The notes under the pieces: model-generated
The model's database searches: none
What the model was told of the DNA's origin: nothing
What the model saw: only the letters and a program-made list of their open reading frames with translations
Assembly: GCF_003576245.1 (NCBI RefSeq)
Contig: NZ_QWGA01000003.1
Span: forward strand, 310,001-374,000
Reading direction: 5' to 3'
DNA: 64,000 bases
DNA from: Henriciella algicola
GTDB taxonomy: Bacteria > Pseudomonadota > Alphaproteobacteria > Caulobacterales > Hyphomonadaceae
Translations under genes and position numbers: made by a program
Shown here: positions 24,972 to 34,933 of the stretch, in pieces
How the letters are laid out: each line of letters opens with the position of its first letter
Position numbering within the stretch: the first letter of the stretch is position 1

Positions 24972-25310
24972 ATGAATACGCTTCTTAAAACCACCGCGAT
25001 CGCCGCAACCGGCCTGATGATGGCCGCCTGCACGCAGTCCGGTTACACCGAACGCAACGCCGCTGTTGGCGCAGGCCTTGGTGCAGTCGCTGGCGCAGTC
25101 GTCGGCAACAATACCGGCGACGGCAATGCCGGACGTGGCGCAGCGATCGGTGCGGCACTCGGCGGTGCAGCTGGCGCAGCAAAGGGTTGTACTGAAGCCC
25201 AAGACTGCGACATGCCAGGCGTTCGCGACCAGGCCGATGAGCAGGACTATGACGGCGACGGCTATGCAGACGCATATGACCGTTACCCGACCGACCCACG
25301 CCGCTGGTAG
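24972..25310 (+). CDS. Glycine-zipper lipoprotein
   Basis: 112 residues from the ATG at 24972, with AAGGGG upstream. A lipoprotein signal ends in LMMAAC. The mature part is a glycine-zipper (GAGLGAVAGAVVGNN, then GAAIGAALGGAAGAAKG) of the kind found in OmpA-like or osmotic-shock lipoproteins. The C-terminus contains DYDGDGYADAYDRYPTD, which looks like an EF-hand-type calcium loop. It is probably anchored in the outer membrane; its function is unknown. A perfect 12-base palindrome AACCTGCAGGTT lies upstream at 24914-24925. Confidence 0.88.
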   Translation: MNTLLKTTAIAATGLMMAACTQSGYTERNAAVGAGLGAVAGAVVGNNTGDGNAGRGAAIGAALGGAAGAAKGCTEAQDCDMPGVRDQADEQDYDGDGYADAYDRYPTDPRRW

Positions 25311-25335
25311 GTCCCACTCATATTATTGATTGAAG

Positions 25336-25365
25336 AAGGCCCCCTCACTGCAGGGGGCCTTTTTT
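25336..25365 (+). terminator. Intrinsic terminator after the glycine-zipper lipoprotein
   Basis: AAGGCCCCC and GGGGGCCTT pair with an 8-base loop, followed by TTTTTT, about 25 bases past the stop. Confidence 0.9.
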
Positions 25366-25547
25366 CTTGGCCGCAGCAGTCTGCAGCACCTTTGCGCAGC
25401 GCGCCCTCGTGTTAGTTTCCGGCCTGCACGCAGGAACGGCCTGCAGACAATCGTCAGTTTTCCCTGATTGTGGTCTTGCCCCCTGCCCTCAAGCGCCGCT
25501 ATAGCGCACCCGTTTGACCATTGGTCATGAAATGACGAGGACATGAG

Positions 25548-28500
25548 ATGCCAAAACGCACCGACCTTAAATCCATCCTCGTTATCGGTGCCGGCCCCAT
25601 TATTATCGGCCAGGCGTGTGAGTTCGACTATTCCGGTGTGCAGGCCATCAAGGCGCTCAAGGATGAGGGCTACCGCGTCATCCTGGTGAACTCGAACCCG
25701 GCGACGATCATGACCGACCCGGACATGGCCGACGCAACCTATGTCGAGCCGATCACGCCATATTTCGTCGAAAAGATTATCGCAGCTGAAAAGCCTGACG
25801 CGATCCTGCCGACCATGGGCGGCCAGACCGCGCTCAACTGCGCGCTCGACCTTTTCAAGGAAGGCATTCTCGAAAAGTACGGCGTTGAGCTGATCGGTGC
25901 GCGCGCTGAAGCCATCGAAATGGCAGAAGACCGCCGCCTTTTCCGCGAAGCCATGGACCGGATCGGCCTTGAGAATCCGCGCGCGGCCATCGTCTCTGCG
26001 CCAGAGATCAAGAACGAAGCTGGCAAAGTCACCGGCTATGACCGGATTGAAGGCCTCAAGCGTGCTATGGACGTGCTGGAAGAGGTAGGCCTTCCTGCCA
26101 TTATCCGCCCTGCGTACACGCTGGGCGGCACGGGCGGCGGCGTCGCCTACAATATCGAAGAGTATGAAGAGATCGTCCGCTCCGGCCTTGCTGCCTCGCC
26201 GGTCGCGCAGGTGCTCGTCGATGAGAGCCTTCTTGGCTGGAAAGAGTTCGAGATGGAGGTCGTCCGCGACAAGGCGGATAATGCCATCATCATCTGCTCC
26301 ATCGAAAATATCGACCCAATGGGCGTGCACACTGGCGATTCGATCACCGTCGCGCCCGCCCTCACGCTGACCGACCGCGAATACCAGATCATGCGCAACG
26401 CCTCGCTGGCGGTCCTGCGCGAGATCGGTGTGGAAACTGGCGGCTCCAACGTCCAGTTCGCTGTAAACCCTGACAATGGCCGTCTCGTCGTCATTGAGAT
26501 GAACCCGCGCGTCTCGCGCTCGTCTGCGCTGGCCTCCAAGGCAACAGGCTTCCCGATTGCGAAGATCGCCGCAAAGCTCGCCGTTGGTTATACGCTCGAT
26601 GAACTCGACAATGACATCACCGGTGTGACGCCAGCCTCCTTCGAGCCGACAATTGACTATGTTGTCACGAAGATCCCGCGATTTGCCTTCGAAAAGTATC
26701 GCGGCTCAGAACCCACTCTGACGACAGCGATGAAATCCGTCGGCGAAGCCATGGCCATCGGCCGCAACTTCCAGGAAAGCGTCCAGAAGGCGCTCTGCTC
26801 GCTCGAAACGGGCCTCACCGGCTTCAACGAATCCGAAGTCACCGGCAGCGAAGCGCTTCACTCTGCGCTCGCCCGCCCGACCCCTGACCGCCTGCTCCAC
26901 GTGGCGCAGGCCTTCCGCGAAGGCTTCAGCGTCGAGGACGTCTTCCGGATCACCAGCATCGACCGCTGGTTCCTGCGCCAGATTGCAGGCCTCATCGAGA
27001 CCGAAGCCAATGTGCGCCGCGATGGCCTGCCAACAGACCGCTACAGCATGACCGAGCTCAAGGCGCAGGGTTTCTCTGACGCCCGCCTCGCCCAGCTTAC
27101 CGATCAGACTGAAACGGCTGTTCGCGCCGCACGCCATGAGATCGGCGTGCGCCCGGTCTACAAGCGTATCGATACTTGCGCGGCTGAATTTGCGGCCAAG
27201 ACGCCATATCTTTATTCGACCTATGAGCACCCGCCCTACGGCAAGACTGAAGCCGATGATGAGGCGAACGTCTCTGACCGCAAGAAGGCGATCATCCTTG
27301 GCGGCGGCCCGAACCGGATCGGCCAGGGCATTGAGTTTGACTATTGCTGCTGTCACGCCGCTTTCGCGATGGAAGAGGTCGGCATCGAGTCGATCATGGT
27401 GAACTGCAACCCTGAGACGGTCTCCACCGACTATGACACCTCCGACCGGCTCTATTTCGAGCCGCTCACCCATGAGCACGTCTCCGAAATCATTGCCAAG
27501 GAACAGGGCAAGGGAGAGCTGCAAGGCGTTATCGTCCAGTTCGGCGGCCAGACGCCGCTGAAGCTTGCCACCCCGCTGCACGATGCAGGCGTCCCGATTC
27601 TTGGCACCAGCCCGGTCTCCATTGATCTTGCCGAAGACCGTGAGCGCTTCGCTGCATTGCTCGACCGTCTCGACATCAAGCAAGCCCCGTCCGCCACTGT
27701 CCGCTCTGAGGAAGAAGCCCTCGAGATGGCCCGCAAGCTTGGCTATCCGATCATGCTGCGCCCGAGCTTCGTGCTCGGTGGCCGCGCCATGGAAATCTGC
27801 CGCGACGATGCCGACGTGAAGGCCTTTGCAAAAGAGGCCATGAAAGTCTCTGGCGATCAGTCGCTCTTCCTCGACCGCTATCTTTCCGACGCCATCGAAG
27901 TCGACGTCGACGCGCTTTGTGACGAGACCAACGTCCACGTTGCGGGCATCATGGAGCATATCGAGGAAGCCGGTGTCCATTCCGGCGACAGCGCCTGCGC
28001 CTTGCCGCCCTACACGCTTTCGGCCGACATCATCCAGCGCCTCTCTGACTCTGCCGCGGCGCTTGCGCGTGAGCTGAAAGTTCGCGGCCTCATCAACATC
28101 CAGTTCGCTGTAAAGGATGATGAGATTTTCGTGCTCGAAGCCAACCCGCGCGCCTCGCGGACTGTCCCCTTCGTGGCAAAGGCTGTTGGCGCCCCGATCG
28201 CAAAGATCGCCGCAAAGGTCATGGCTGGCGCGTCGCTCACCGAATTCGACCTCAGCAACGCCAAGCCGCGCCGCGTCGCGGTCAAGGAAGCGGTCTTCCC
28301 GTTTGCCCGCTTCCCGGGCGTCGACCCTGTGCTTGGCCCGGAAATGCGCTCAACCGGCGAAGTCATGGGTTGGGACGATGATTTCGGCGCCGCCTTCCTG
28401 AAGTCGCAGATCGCCGTCGATGTGCACCTGCCGCGCGAGGGCGCTGTCTTCATCTCGCTCAAGGACAGCGACAAGCCATTGGTGCTCAATTCGGTGAAAG

Positions 28501-28826
28501 AGCTTGTGGAGATGGGCTTCAACATCATCGCGACCAGCGGCACCGCTACCTTCCTGGAAGAGAATGGCATCGCCGTCGAACGCATCAACAAGGTCATCGA
28601 AGGCCAGCCCCACATTGTCGACCGGATGATCAATGGCGGCGTACAACTTGTCTTCAACACGACCGAAGGTGCCCAGTCGCTCAAGGATTCCGCCTCGATC
28701 CGGCGCACGGCGCTGACCCGCAAGATCCCTTACTTCACGACGCTTGCGGCCTCGATTGCGTCGGTGCAGGGCATTCGGGCACTGCGCGAACGCGAACTCA
28801 CCGTTCGCCCCTTGCAGCAGGCCTGA
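25548..28826 (+). CDS. carB: Carbamoyl-phosphate synthase large subunit CarB
   Basis: 1092 residues, the full length of this duplicated ATP-grasp enzyme. The first synthetase half begins [26 protein letters not shown] and the second half repeats it as [21 protein letters not shown] near residue 580. Metal-binding [18 protein letters not shown] and [18 protein letters not shown] match in each half. The C-terminal MGS regulatory domain covers the last 140 residues ([25 protein letters not shown]). It makes carbamoyl phosphate from CarA-derived ammonia, bicarbonate and two ATP for arginine and pyrimidines. It is followed by greA. Confidence 0.98.
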   Translation: MPKRTDLKSILVIGAGPIIIGQACEFDYSGVQAIKALKDEGYRVILVNSNPATIMTDPDMADATYVEPITPYFVEKIIAAEKPDAILPTMGGQTALNCALDLFKEGILEKYGVELIGARAEAIEMAEDRRLFREAMDRIGLENPRAAIVSAPEIKNEAGKVTGYDRIEGLKRAMDVLEEVGLPAIIRPAYTLGGTGGGVAYNIEEYEEIVRSGLAASPVAQVLVDESLLGWKEFEMEVVRDKADNAIIICSIENIDPMGVHTGDSITVAPALTLTDREYQIMRNASLAVLREIGVETGGSNVQFAVNPDNGRLVVIEMNPRVSRSSALASKATGFPIAKIAAKLAVGYTLDELDNDITGVTPASFEPTIDYVVTKIPRFAFEKYRGSEPTLTTAMKSVGEAMAIGRNFQESVQKALCSLETGLTGFNESEVTGSEALHSALARPTPDRLLHVAQAFREGFSVEDVFRITSIDRWFLRQIAGLIETEANVRRDGLPTDRYSMTELKAQGFSDARLAQLTDQTETAVRAARHEIGVRPVYKRIDTCAAEFAAKTPYLYSTYEHPPYGKTEADDEANVSDRKKAIILGGGPNRIGQGIEFDYCCCHAAFAMEEVGIESIMVNCNPETVSTDYDTSDRLYFEPLTHEHVSEIIAKEQGKGELQGVIVQFGGQTPLKLATPLHDAGVPILGTSPVSIDLAEDRERFAALLDRLDIKQAPSATVRSEEEALEMARKLGYPIMLRPSFVLGGRAMEICRDDADVKAFAKEAMKVSGDQSLFLDRYLSDAIEVDVDALCDETNVHVAGIMEHIEEAGVHSGDSACALPPYTLSADIIQRLSDSAAALARELKVRGLINIQFAVKDDEIFVLEANPRASRTVPFVAKAVGAPIAKIAAKVMAGASLTEFDLSNAKPRRVAVKEAVFPFARFPGVDPVLGPEMRSTGEVMGWDDDFGAAFLKSQIAVDVHLPREGAVFISLKDSDKPLVLNSVKELVEMGFNIIATSGTATFLEENGIAVERINKVIEGQPHIVDRMINGGVQLVFNTTEGAQSLKDSASIRRTALTRKIPYFTTLAASIASVQGIRALRERELTVRPLQQA

Positions 28827-28895
28827 CACAACCCTACTTGACGGAATTCGCGTTTAGACAGACGCTGACACGTTAAACAGACGGTTATTCTCGAT

Positions 28896-29369
28896 ATGCA
28901 AAGAACACCCATGACCGCCGAAGGGCATGCTGCCCTCGACGCAGAACTCAAGCATTTGAAGTCGGTTGAACGCCCGGCTGTCATCGCTGCGATCGCCGAA
29001 GCACGTGAGCATGGCGACCTGTCGGAAAACGCTGAGTATCATGCTGCCAAGGAAAAGCAGAGCTTCATCGAAGGCCGAGTGGCTGAGCTTGAAGACAAGC
29101 TTGCGCGCGCTGAAGTGATCGACGTGACGAAGCTGAAGGGCGACAAGGTCGTCTTCGGCGCGACCGTCACGCTCATCGATGCCGACACCGAAAAGGAAGT
29201 CACCTATCGCATCGTTGGCGAGGATGAAGCCGACATTGCCAAGGGCAAGGTCTCGATCCAGTCGCCGATTGCCCGCGCGCTGATCGGCAAGACCGTTGGC
29301 GACGAGGCAGAGGTCGCCGCGCCCGGCGGTGCCCGCGTCTATGAGATTGAGAACGTCGAGTTCAAATAG
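28896..29369 (+). CDS. greA: Transcription elongation factor GreA
   Basis: 157 residues. The N-terminal coiled-coil hairpin contains the acidic tip [36 protein letters not shown] that reaches the polymerase active site. The C-terminal FKBP-like domain ends [28 protein letters not shown]. GreA stimulates RNA polymerase to cut backtracked transcripts. It follows carB with a gap of about 70 bases and is closed by an intrinsic terminator. The carB-greA pairing is common in alphaproteobacteria. Confidence 0.97.
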   Translation: MQRTPMTAEGHAALDAELKHLKSVERPAVIAAIAEAREHGDLSENAEYHAAKEKQSFIEGRVAELEDKLARAEVIDVTKLKGDKVVFGATVTLIDADTEKEVTYRIVGEDEADIAKGKVSIQSPIARALIGKTVGDEAEVAAPGGARVYEIENVEFK

Positions 29370-29396
29370 GGCGGCATTCCGCAACAAGATCGAAGA

Positions 29397-29430
29397 GCCG
29401 GCAGGGACCACCTTGCCGGCTTTTTCTTTT
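29397..29430 (+). terminator. Intrinsic terminator of greA
   Basis: GCCGGCA and TGCCGGC, extended by two G-C pairs with a small bulge, form the stem, followed by TTTTTC and TTTT. Confidence 0.85.
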
Positions 29431-29515
29431 CCACATGAAAGCGCGGGTGCACGTGGCGGCGAAAACTGGCACAAACCCACCTTAACCATAACCACTATGG
29501 AAAGGCGCAAGCAGC

Positions 29516-30610
29516 ATGGCTCCGGCCTCTCATGCAGATGATCAGCTAGGCCCTTCGGTCTGGGGTGTCTCTGATGGACGCGCAGGCAATGCCGCGCAGG
29601 TCCGCGCCGTCATGCGTGCCCTGTCCAGTACTGGGCGCTGGATGCAGATCGCCCATATCGCGGGCGCAGGTCATCGCGAAACGCCAATCGTACTCACCCC
29701 GCGTGCGCCATGGACGCTGCTGCCAGGCAGCAACTGGCCCATGCCGCTTGCCGCCCTTCCAAAGGAGCAGCGGAGCCTCTTCCAGCCCCCCTTCCCCGAT
29801 GTCTGGATAGCTGCCGGGCGTCGCAGCGCGCCCTATACGGCACGGGTCAGGGAGCTATCGGGCGGGCGCACGCTGACGGTCCAGATCCTCGACCCGAAGA
29901 CCTCAGCCGACAAATTCGACCTTCTCGTCGTGCCACAGCATGACGATGTAACCGGCTCGAACGTGATCCAGACGGTCGGGTCGCCTTCTCACTTTGCGGC
30001 CGACGACATAGAATCCGCCGGGCAGGCTTTCGCCGACCTCGCCGATGAGCAGGGCAAATCCTGCATCGTGATCCTCGGCGGCAATTCAAAGGCGCACCGA
30101 TTCACGGAGGCCGCGGCTGATCGCCTCGAAGCGCAGCTTGCGGCCCTCGCCCAGCAGAAGTGGCGCCTGCGCATCACGGCGTCCCGACGTACCCCGGTCG
30201 AGATCGTCGCCCGCTTCCGCGCCTTTTCTGACAAGGTGGGCGCACGCTTCTGGTCCGGTCCTCAGGACGGCCAGAACCCCTACCTCGCCTGGCTTCTCTA
30301 TTCGGACGCTGCCATCGTGACAGAAGACAGCGCGAACATGTTGTCTGACGCCGCCTGGCACGCCTTGCCCATTCATATCGCCCGCCTTGAAGGCTCCAGC
30401 CCGAAATTCGACCGGCTGCATGAAAGCCTGATTTCACGCGGCTGTGCGCGCTGGTTCGATGGCACGCTCTCCCACTGGCAGTACCCGCCGCTTCGCGAAG
30501 CCGACCGCGTTGCTGACGCCATCATCGAAAAACTGATCGCCCGCCATCCCCAGCCCGCGCTGAAAGATGTGAAAGATCAATCCGTTGTCTTGCCAGACTG
30601 GCTGGAATGA
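29516..30610 (+). CDS. ELM1/GtrOC1-like (mitochondrial fission ELM1 family) protein
   Basis: 364 residues. The opening GVSDGRAGNAAQVRAVMRAL and the later VVPQHDDVTGSNVIQTVGSPSH, then VILGGNSKAHRFTE, are the conserved blocks of the ELM1 (formerly DUF1022) family. Bacterial members look like glycosyltransferase-fold (GT-B) proteins; the C-terminal KVGARFWSGPQDGQNPYLAWLLYSDAAIVTEDSANM resembles a nucleotide-sugar end. The role is unproven and could be glycan-related. Confidence 0.88.
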   Translation: MAPASHADDQLGPSVWGVSDGRAGNAAQVRAVMRALSSTGRWMQIAHIAGAGHRETPIVLTPRAPWTLLPGSNWPMPLAALPKEQRSLFQPPFPDVWIAAGRRSAPYTARVRELSGGRTLTVQILDPKTSADKFDLLVVPQHDDVTGSNVIQTVGSPSHFAADDIESAGQAFADLADEQGKSCIVILGGNSKAHRFTEAAADRLEAQLAALAQQKWRLRITASRRTPVEIVARFRAFSDKVGARFWSGPQDGQNPYLAWLLYSDAAIVTEDSANMLSDAAWHALPIHIARLEGSSPKFDRLHESLISRGCARWFDGTLSHWQYPPLREADRVADAIIEKLIARHPQPALKDVKDQSVVLPDWLE

Positions 30611-30688
30611 GACGTAATCACATTCTCAACTAACTGTTTTTTCTGCATTTTTTCTTGACTTCGACGCGAGTCCCACGATCTTGCAGGC

Positions 30689-31606
30689 ATGGCACACACC
30701 CATTCGCACGGCATTGGACACCATGAGCACCGCCACCATCATGCGGTGACGGAGACGGCTGACGCACGCAAGCGCGTTGCCATCGCTGCCGTGCTCACCT
30801 TTGCCTTCATGGGCGCGGAAATCATCGGCGGCATCATCTCCGGCTCGCTCGCCTTGCTGGCAGATGCGGCGCACATGTTGACCGACGCTGGCTCACTGGC
30901 GCTTGCATGGGTCGGTTTCCGGCTTGCCGCGCGTCCCGCAGATGGCCTTCGCAGTTTCGGCTTTGCCCGTTTCAAGGTGCTCGCCGCCTTCGTGAACGGT
31001 CTCGCCCTGCTCGCTCTCGCCGTCTGGATCGTCTGGGAAGCCATCCACCGCCTTCTTGAGCCACAGCCCATCCTTGGCGGAATCCTGCTTGGCGTGGCGA
31101 TCGCGGGCCTCGTCGTCAACATCATCGCCTTCTTTATCCTGCATGGCGGCGATCATGATGACCTCAACATGCGCGGCGCGATCTGGCATGTCGCTGGCGA
31201 CCTTCTCGGCTCTGTCGCAGCCATCGTGGCCGCCATCCTCATCCTCGCGACGGGTTGGACACCGATTGACCCGATCCTTTCGGTTGTCGTCGCCTTGATC
31301 ATCGCTGTCGGCGGCTGGCGCGTTACGCGTGAAAGCGCGCACATCCTGATCGAGGGCGTGCCGTCCGGCCTCAGCCCCGATGACATCAAGAAGGATCTCG
31401 AAGCCAATCTCGAGGATGCTGCCCGCGTCACCCACATCCACGCCTGGGCGCTGACAGAGCAGAAACCGCTCGTCACCCTCGAAGTGGTTGCCCGCGATGG
31501 TGCCTGCCTCGATACGGTCCGCCGCGCGGTAAAAACCCGGCTGCAACAGCAGTTTGGCGTCAGTCACGCCACTGTCGAAGTGCACAAGGCGCCAGACCTT
31601 CCCTGA
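30689..31606 (+). CDS. CDF family zinc/cation efflux protein (CzcD/ZnT type)
   Basis: 305 residues with six predicted helices. The N-terminus is histidine-rich (HTHSHGIGHHEHRHHHA). The metal site in helix 2 is LLADAAHMLTDAG (H and D) and in helix 5 is WHVAGDLLGSVAAI (H and D), the HD-HD arrangement of zinc/cadmium CDFs. A cytoplasmic C-terminal domain ends the protein (VTHIHAWALTEQKPLVTLEVV). It exports divalent metal from the cytoplasm using protons. It stands alone, with AT-rich sequence upstream. Confidence 0.94.
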   Translation: MAHTHSHGIGHHEHRHHHAVTETADARKRVAIAAVLTFAFMGAEIIGGIISGSLALLADAAHMLTDAGSLALAWVGFRLAARPADGLRSFGFARFKVLAAFVNGLALLALAVWIVWEAIHRLLEPQPILGGILLGVAIAGLVVNIIAFFILHGGDHDDLNMRGAIWHVAGDLLGSVAAIVAAILILATGWTPIDPILSVVVALIIAVGGWRVTRESAHILIEGVPSGLSPDDIKKDLEANLEDAARVTHIHAWALTEQKPLVTLEVVARDGACLDTVRRAVKTRLQQQFGVSHATVEVHKAPDLP

Positions 31607-31723
31607 CCTTCCGCACTGCTGCTGTGCATGTCAGGGGCTTTATTCACCGGCAAAGAATCCCCATACCTGTAGCCCAGAAAACAAAGACTGGCTGACGAAC
31701 CGGCCAGAAGACTGGAGCGGGTG

Positions 31724-32692
31724 ATGAGCGAGACAATCCATTCTGAAATCCTGATCATCGGGTCCGGCCCGGCAGGCTGGACAGCTGCGATCTATGGCGC
31801 CCGCGCCCTGCGCGACACGCGCGTCGTTGCTGGCCTGCAGCCTGGCGGCCAGCTGACCATCACGACCGAAGTGGAAAACTATCCGGGCTTCGCCGAAATC
31901 CAGGGCCCGGAGCTGATGGAAAAGATGCGTGACCATGCCGAGAAGATGGGCACCAAGGTCTCCGAAGATCACATCGCTGAGGTCGATTTCGAGAGCCGTC
32001 CCTTCCGTGCCATTGGCGAGAGCGGCACGACCTATACCGGCGATGCCGTCATCATCTGTACCGGTGCACAGGCCAAATGGCTCGGCCTGCCGTCTGAGGA
32101 AAAGTATCAGGGCTTCGGCGTCTCCGCCTGCGCGACCTGTGACGGCTTCTTCTATCGCGGCAAGGAAGTCATCGTCGTTGGCGGTGGCAACACGGCCGTC
32201 GAGGAAGCGCTCTTCCTGACGAACTTTGCGTCCAAGGTCACAGTCGTGCACCGCCGCGATGGCTTCCGCGCAGAAAAAATCCTGCAGGACCGCCTGTTCA
32301 AGCACCCGAAAGTCGAAATCCTCTGGGACACCGTGCTGGAAGAAGTCATTGGTGAGGATAACCCTCCCGGCGTGACGGCAGCTCGCCTCAAAAACGTAAA
32401 GACCGGCGAGGAAGAAACCCGCGACGTTCACGGCGTCTTTATCGCCATCGGCCACGCGCCGCAGACCGAGCTCTTCAAGGGCAAGGTCGACATGAAAGCG
32501 AACGGTTACCTCATCACTGAACCCGGCACGACCAAGACGAACATTCCGGGCGTCTATGCGGCCGGCGACGTGACCGATGAGACCTACCGCCAGGCCGTAA
32601 CCGCCGCAGGCATGGGCTGCATGGCTGCCCTCGAAGCAGAGCACTGGCTGGAAGAGCAGGTCGCCATCAATGAGGCCGTCGCGGCCGAATAG
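31724..32692 (+). CDS. trxB: Thioredoxin reductase TrxB
   Basis: 322 residues from the ATG at 31724; an adjacent GTG would add one residue. The FAD-binding ILIIGSGPAGWTAAIYGARA begins the protein. The NADPH domain has the redox cysteines in GVSACATCDGFFYRGKEVIVVGGGNTAVEEALFL. The C-terminal FAD motif is TNIPGVYAAGDVTDETYRQAVTAAGMGC. It reduces thioredoxin at the expense of NADPH. It is followed by a SEL1-like gene on the same strand, with 44 bases between. Confidence 0.97.
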   Translation: MSETIHSEILIIGSGPAGWTAAIYGARALRDTRVVAGLQPGGQLTITTEVENYPGFAEIQGPELMEKMRDHAEKMGTKVSEDHIAEVDFESRPFRAIGESGTTYTGDAVIICTGAQAKWLGLPSEEKYQGFGVSACATCDGFFYRGKEVIVVGGGNTAVEEALFLTNFASKVTVVHRRDGFRAEKILQDRLFKHPKVEILWDTVLEEVIGEDNPPGVTAARLKNVKTGEEETRDVHGVFIAIGHAPQTELFKGKVDMKANGYLITEPGTTKTNIPGVYAAGDVTDETYRQAVTAAGMGCMAALEAEHWLEEQVAINEAVAAE

Positions 32693-32736
32693 ACCGGCAG
32701 TAGACAGCCCCCGCATCACCGCTATTCTCGCCCCTC

Positions 32737-34062
32737 ATGGGGACGCGAAAACACATTGCTGGCCTGCTCGGGCTTGCGCTTCTGCTTGCCGGTCCAGCCT
32801 TTGCTGGCCCGCCAGAGCTTGATGCGGCAATCGATGCCTATCTGGAAAAAGACTATAGCGAGATAGCGCTGATCCGCCGCTATGCCGATGCGGGCGAGGC
32901 CGACGCTCTCGCCATTATCGGTCAGGCCTATCTCTACGGGATGGGCTATGCGCGCGATCAAGATCTTGGCGTCACCTATCTCACCCGCGCGGCCGAAGCC
33001 GGCGACTGGCCGGCGGCGGTCCAGCTTAGCCGTATCTATGCCTATGGCGACGCCGGACAGGCGAAGGACGCGGCCAAGTCGGCGGAGTTCGCGGTTCTTG
33101 CCGCGAAACTGGGCGACCCGGCCGGGCCAAGACGCCTCTCCCAGATGCCGCGCGAGCTCGTCATCGCTGCGGGCGGCGGCGCCTATCTCTCCCCTGCCCC
33201 CGCTGACACCTCGCCCGCCCCTGCTGAGGCACCAGTGCCCGAACCGGCTGCGCCCTCCAGCGAAAGCACCATTCTGACCCGCGCAAGATCGGGAAGCCCC
33301 GATGCGGCGCGCCTTCTTGCCCGCTTCTGCCTGCGCCAAAACCAGTGCCCGTCGACCCGCACTGAGGCACATGACCTCCTCGTCGCCGCCGCACGCAAGG
33401 ACCCGTCAGCGGCCACCACACTCGGCGCGATCTACCGGGACGGTGTATGGGGCGGCACCCCGCAAATGGTCGCCGCTGCCCAGTGGATTGGCTACGCATT
33501 CGAAATGGGGCTGGAGAGCGCGCAATACATGCTCGAAGACCTTCCTCGCGATGCAGTTCGCGAGGCCGGGAAGGAGCATATCCTCATCCAGCTTGAAGCC
33601 CGCGACCGGGTCGCCGCCGCCGCTGCGTCCAGCCAGTCAACAGACGCCGCGCCTGCCCCCGGCCGGCTCGCCGCCAGCCTGGCCGACGCCATCTTTGACC
33701 GCGCGCCGACGCCCGATCCGGTTACCCTCGCCAGCGGTCAGCGCTTTGCCATCCTCGCCGATACCCCACTCAGCCCCAACGGCGATGCTGCCGCCTCCTG
33801 TCTGCTCGTCATTGAGAAAGAGCTGGACACAGGCCGCTCCGAGCTTGCCGAAACAGCGCTCCTGCAGGTTGCCGCCAACGCCTATCGCAGCCTCGTCAAC
33901 GACCCGACCCGTAATGGGGGTCTCGACAGGGACGCGGTGACCATGGCCGTCATCAGCCATGAATTTGCGCTGCGCCAACGCCCGTCTAGCGCGCCAACCG
34001 CGCTCGACTGCCGCCGCAACTACGTGCCGCTTCTGGCGTCAGCTTCCGGAGATAAGCCCTAA
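32737..34062 (+). CDS. SEL1-repeat/TPR exported protein
   Basis: 441 residues. A signal peptide (IAGLLGLALLLAGPAFAGPP) opens it. SEL1-type repeats follow (for example YADAGEADALAIIGQAYLYGMGYARDQDLGVTYLTRAAEAGDWPAAVQLSRIYAYG). A Pro/Ala-rich linker separates a second repeat block (ARSGSPDAARLLARFCLRQNQ, TLGAIYRDGVWG). Such repeats bind partner proteins in the periplasm or envelope. No specific role is assignable. The stop codon interlocks with the convergent TPR gene. Confidence 0.83.
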   Translation: MGTRKHIAGLLGLALLLAGPAFAGPPELDAAIDAYLEKDYSEIALIRRYADAGEADALAIIGQAYLYGMGYARDQDLGVTYLTRAAEAGDWPAAVQLSRIYAYGDAGQAKDAAKSAEFAVLAAKLGDPAGPRRLSQMPRELVIAAGGGAYLSPAPADTSPAPAEAPVPEPAAPSSESTILTRARSGSPDAARLLARFCLRQNQCPSTRTEAHDLLVAAARKDPSAATTLGAIYRDGVWGGTPQMVAAAQWIGYAFEMGLESAQYMLEDLPRDAVREAGKEHILIQLEARDRVAAAAASSQSTDAAPAPGRLAASLADAIFDRAPTPDPVTLASGQRFAILADTPLSPNGDAAASCLLVIEKELDTGRSELAETALLQVAANAYRSLVNDPTRNGGLDRDAVTMAVISHEFALRQRPSSAPTALDCRRNYVPLLASASGDKP

Positions 34063-34811
34063 AGAAGGTCCGCCGCGCGCGCTTCGATCTGTCTACCGCT
34101 ATGGACCCGCGCGAAGCTCCAGAATTCGCGCGCCCGCGCCTGCATGAGCTTGTCCATTTCGCTAGTGGCACGCGCTTCCAGGGCGCAGGTCAGGACTTCG
34201 AAGATTTCGTCCTGATTGCGCCGGTAATCCTGAGCGGCCAGCGCCCGCGCATACTGCCAGCAGAGCGACGCATTGTCCGCATCCAACTGCCGCGCCTTTT
34301 CGAAATGCGCCCGCGCGGACGAGAGGCTCGCCCCGAACCAGGCCGCCCCCAGTGATCCGCCCCGGTGAAGCACTTCGACATTCCAGACGGCCAGAAAGCC
34401 GTGGGCATAAACGTTGGAGGGGTCATCCTCCAGAACACCTTCGGCAAGCTCGCGCCCCGTCTTGCCATAGCCTGCATTCAGCACTTCGCGCGTACTCATC
34501 AGGCGTGATCGCATGGACAGCGCGATGGCTAGCTGCAGGCGCGCCTCTCCGTGATCGGCGTCCTCCTGCAAAGCCACGCGCGCCAGTTTCTCGGCCCGTC
34601 GCAGCACCGCTTCATCCAGCGCGCCGGCAGCAACCTCATTTGCAAGAAGGCAGCGCGCCGCCCGCGCCAGATTGTCCGCGCCGCCCGCCTGCTCGGCAAT
34701 GCTTGCCGCTTCAAGGTAGCGTCCCGCGGCAAAGGCTTCCTCTGCAGGGTCTGCCATGACCGGCAACGCGGCCATGAGCAAAAGCGCGAGGGAAACAGCA
34801 ATCTGTCTCAT
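34059..34811 (-). CDS. TPR-like exported protein
   Basis: 250 residues from the ATG at 34811 (MRQIAVSLALLLMAALPVMA, a signal peptide). The mature part is helical with TPR-like repeats: DPAEEAFAAGRYLEAASIAEQAGGADNLARAARCLLAN, later SSARAHFEKARQLDADNASLCWQYARALAAQDYRRNQDEIFEVL. It is probably periplasmic and binds a partner. Not recognised further. It overlaps the SEL1 gene by four bases at the stop codons (CTAA). Confidence 0.78.
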   Translation of the reverse strand: MRQIAVSLALLLMAALPVMADPAEEAFAAGRYLEAASIAEQAGGADNLARAARCLLANEVAAGALDEAVLRRAEKLARVALQEDADHGEARLQLAIALSMRSRLMSTREVLNAGYGKTGRELAEGVLEDDPSNVYAHGFLAVWNVEVLHRGGSLGAAWFGASLSSARAHFEKARQLDADNASLCWQYARALAAQDYRRNQDEIFEVLTCALEARATSEMDKLMQARAREFWSFARVHSGRQIEARAADLL

Positions 34812-34933
34812 GCGAGGTGAGGATAGCGCGAAAGTCCGTCTCGCCAATCAAGCAGCCAGCCGCCTTCTTCGTTGCCTGTTAGACGCCGCCCTCCTAGTTT
34901 CGCCAAAGAAAAAGAAGACGGGGGATAAAAGCC

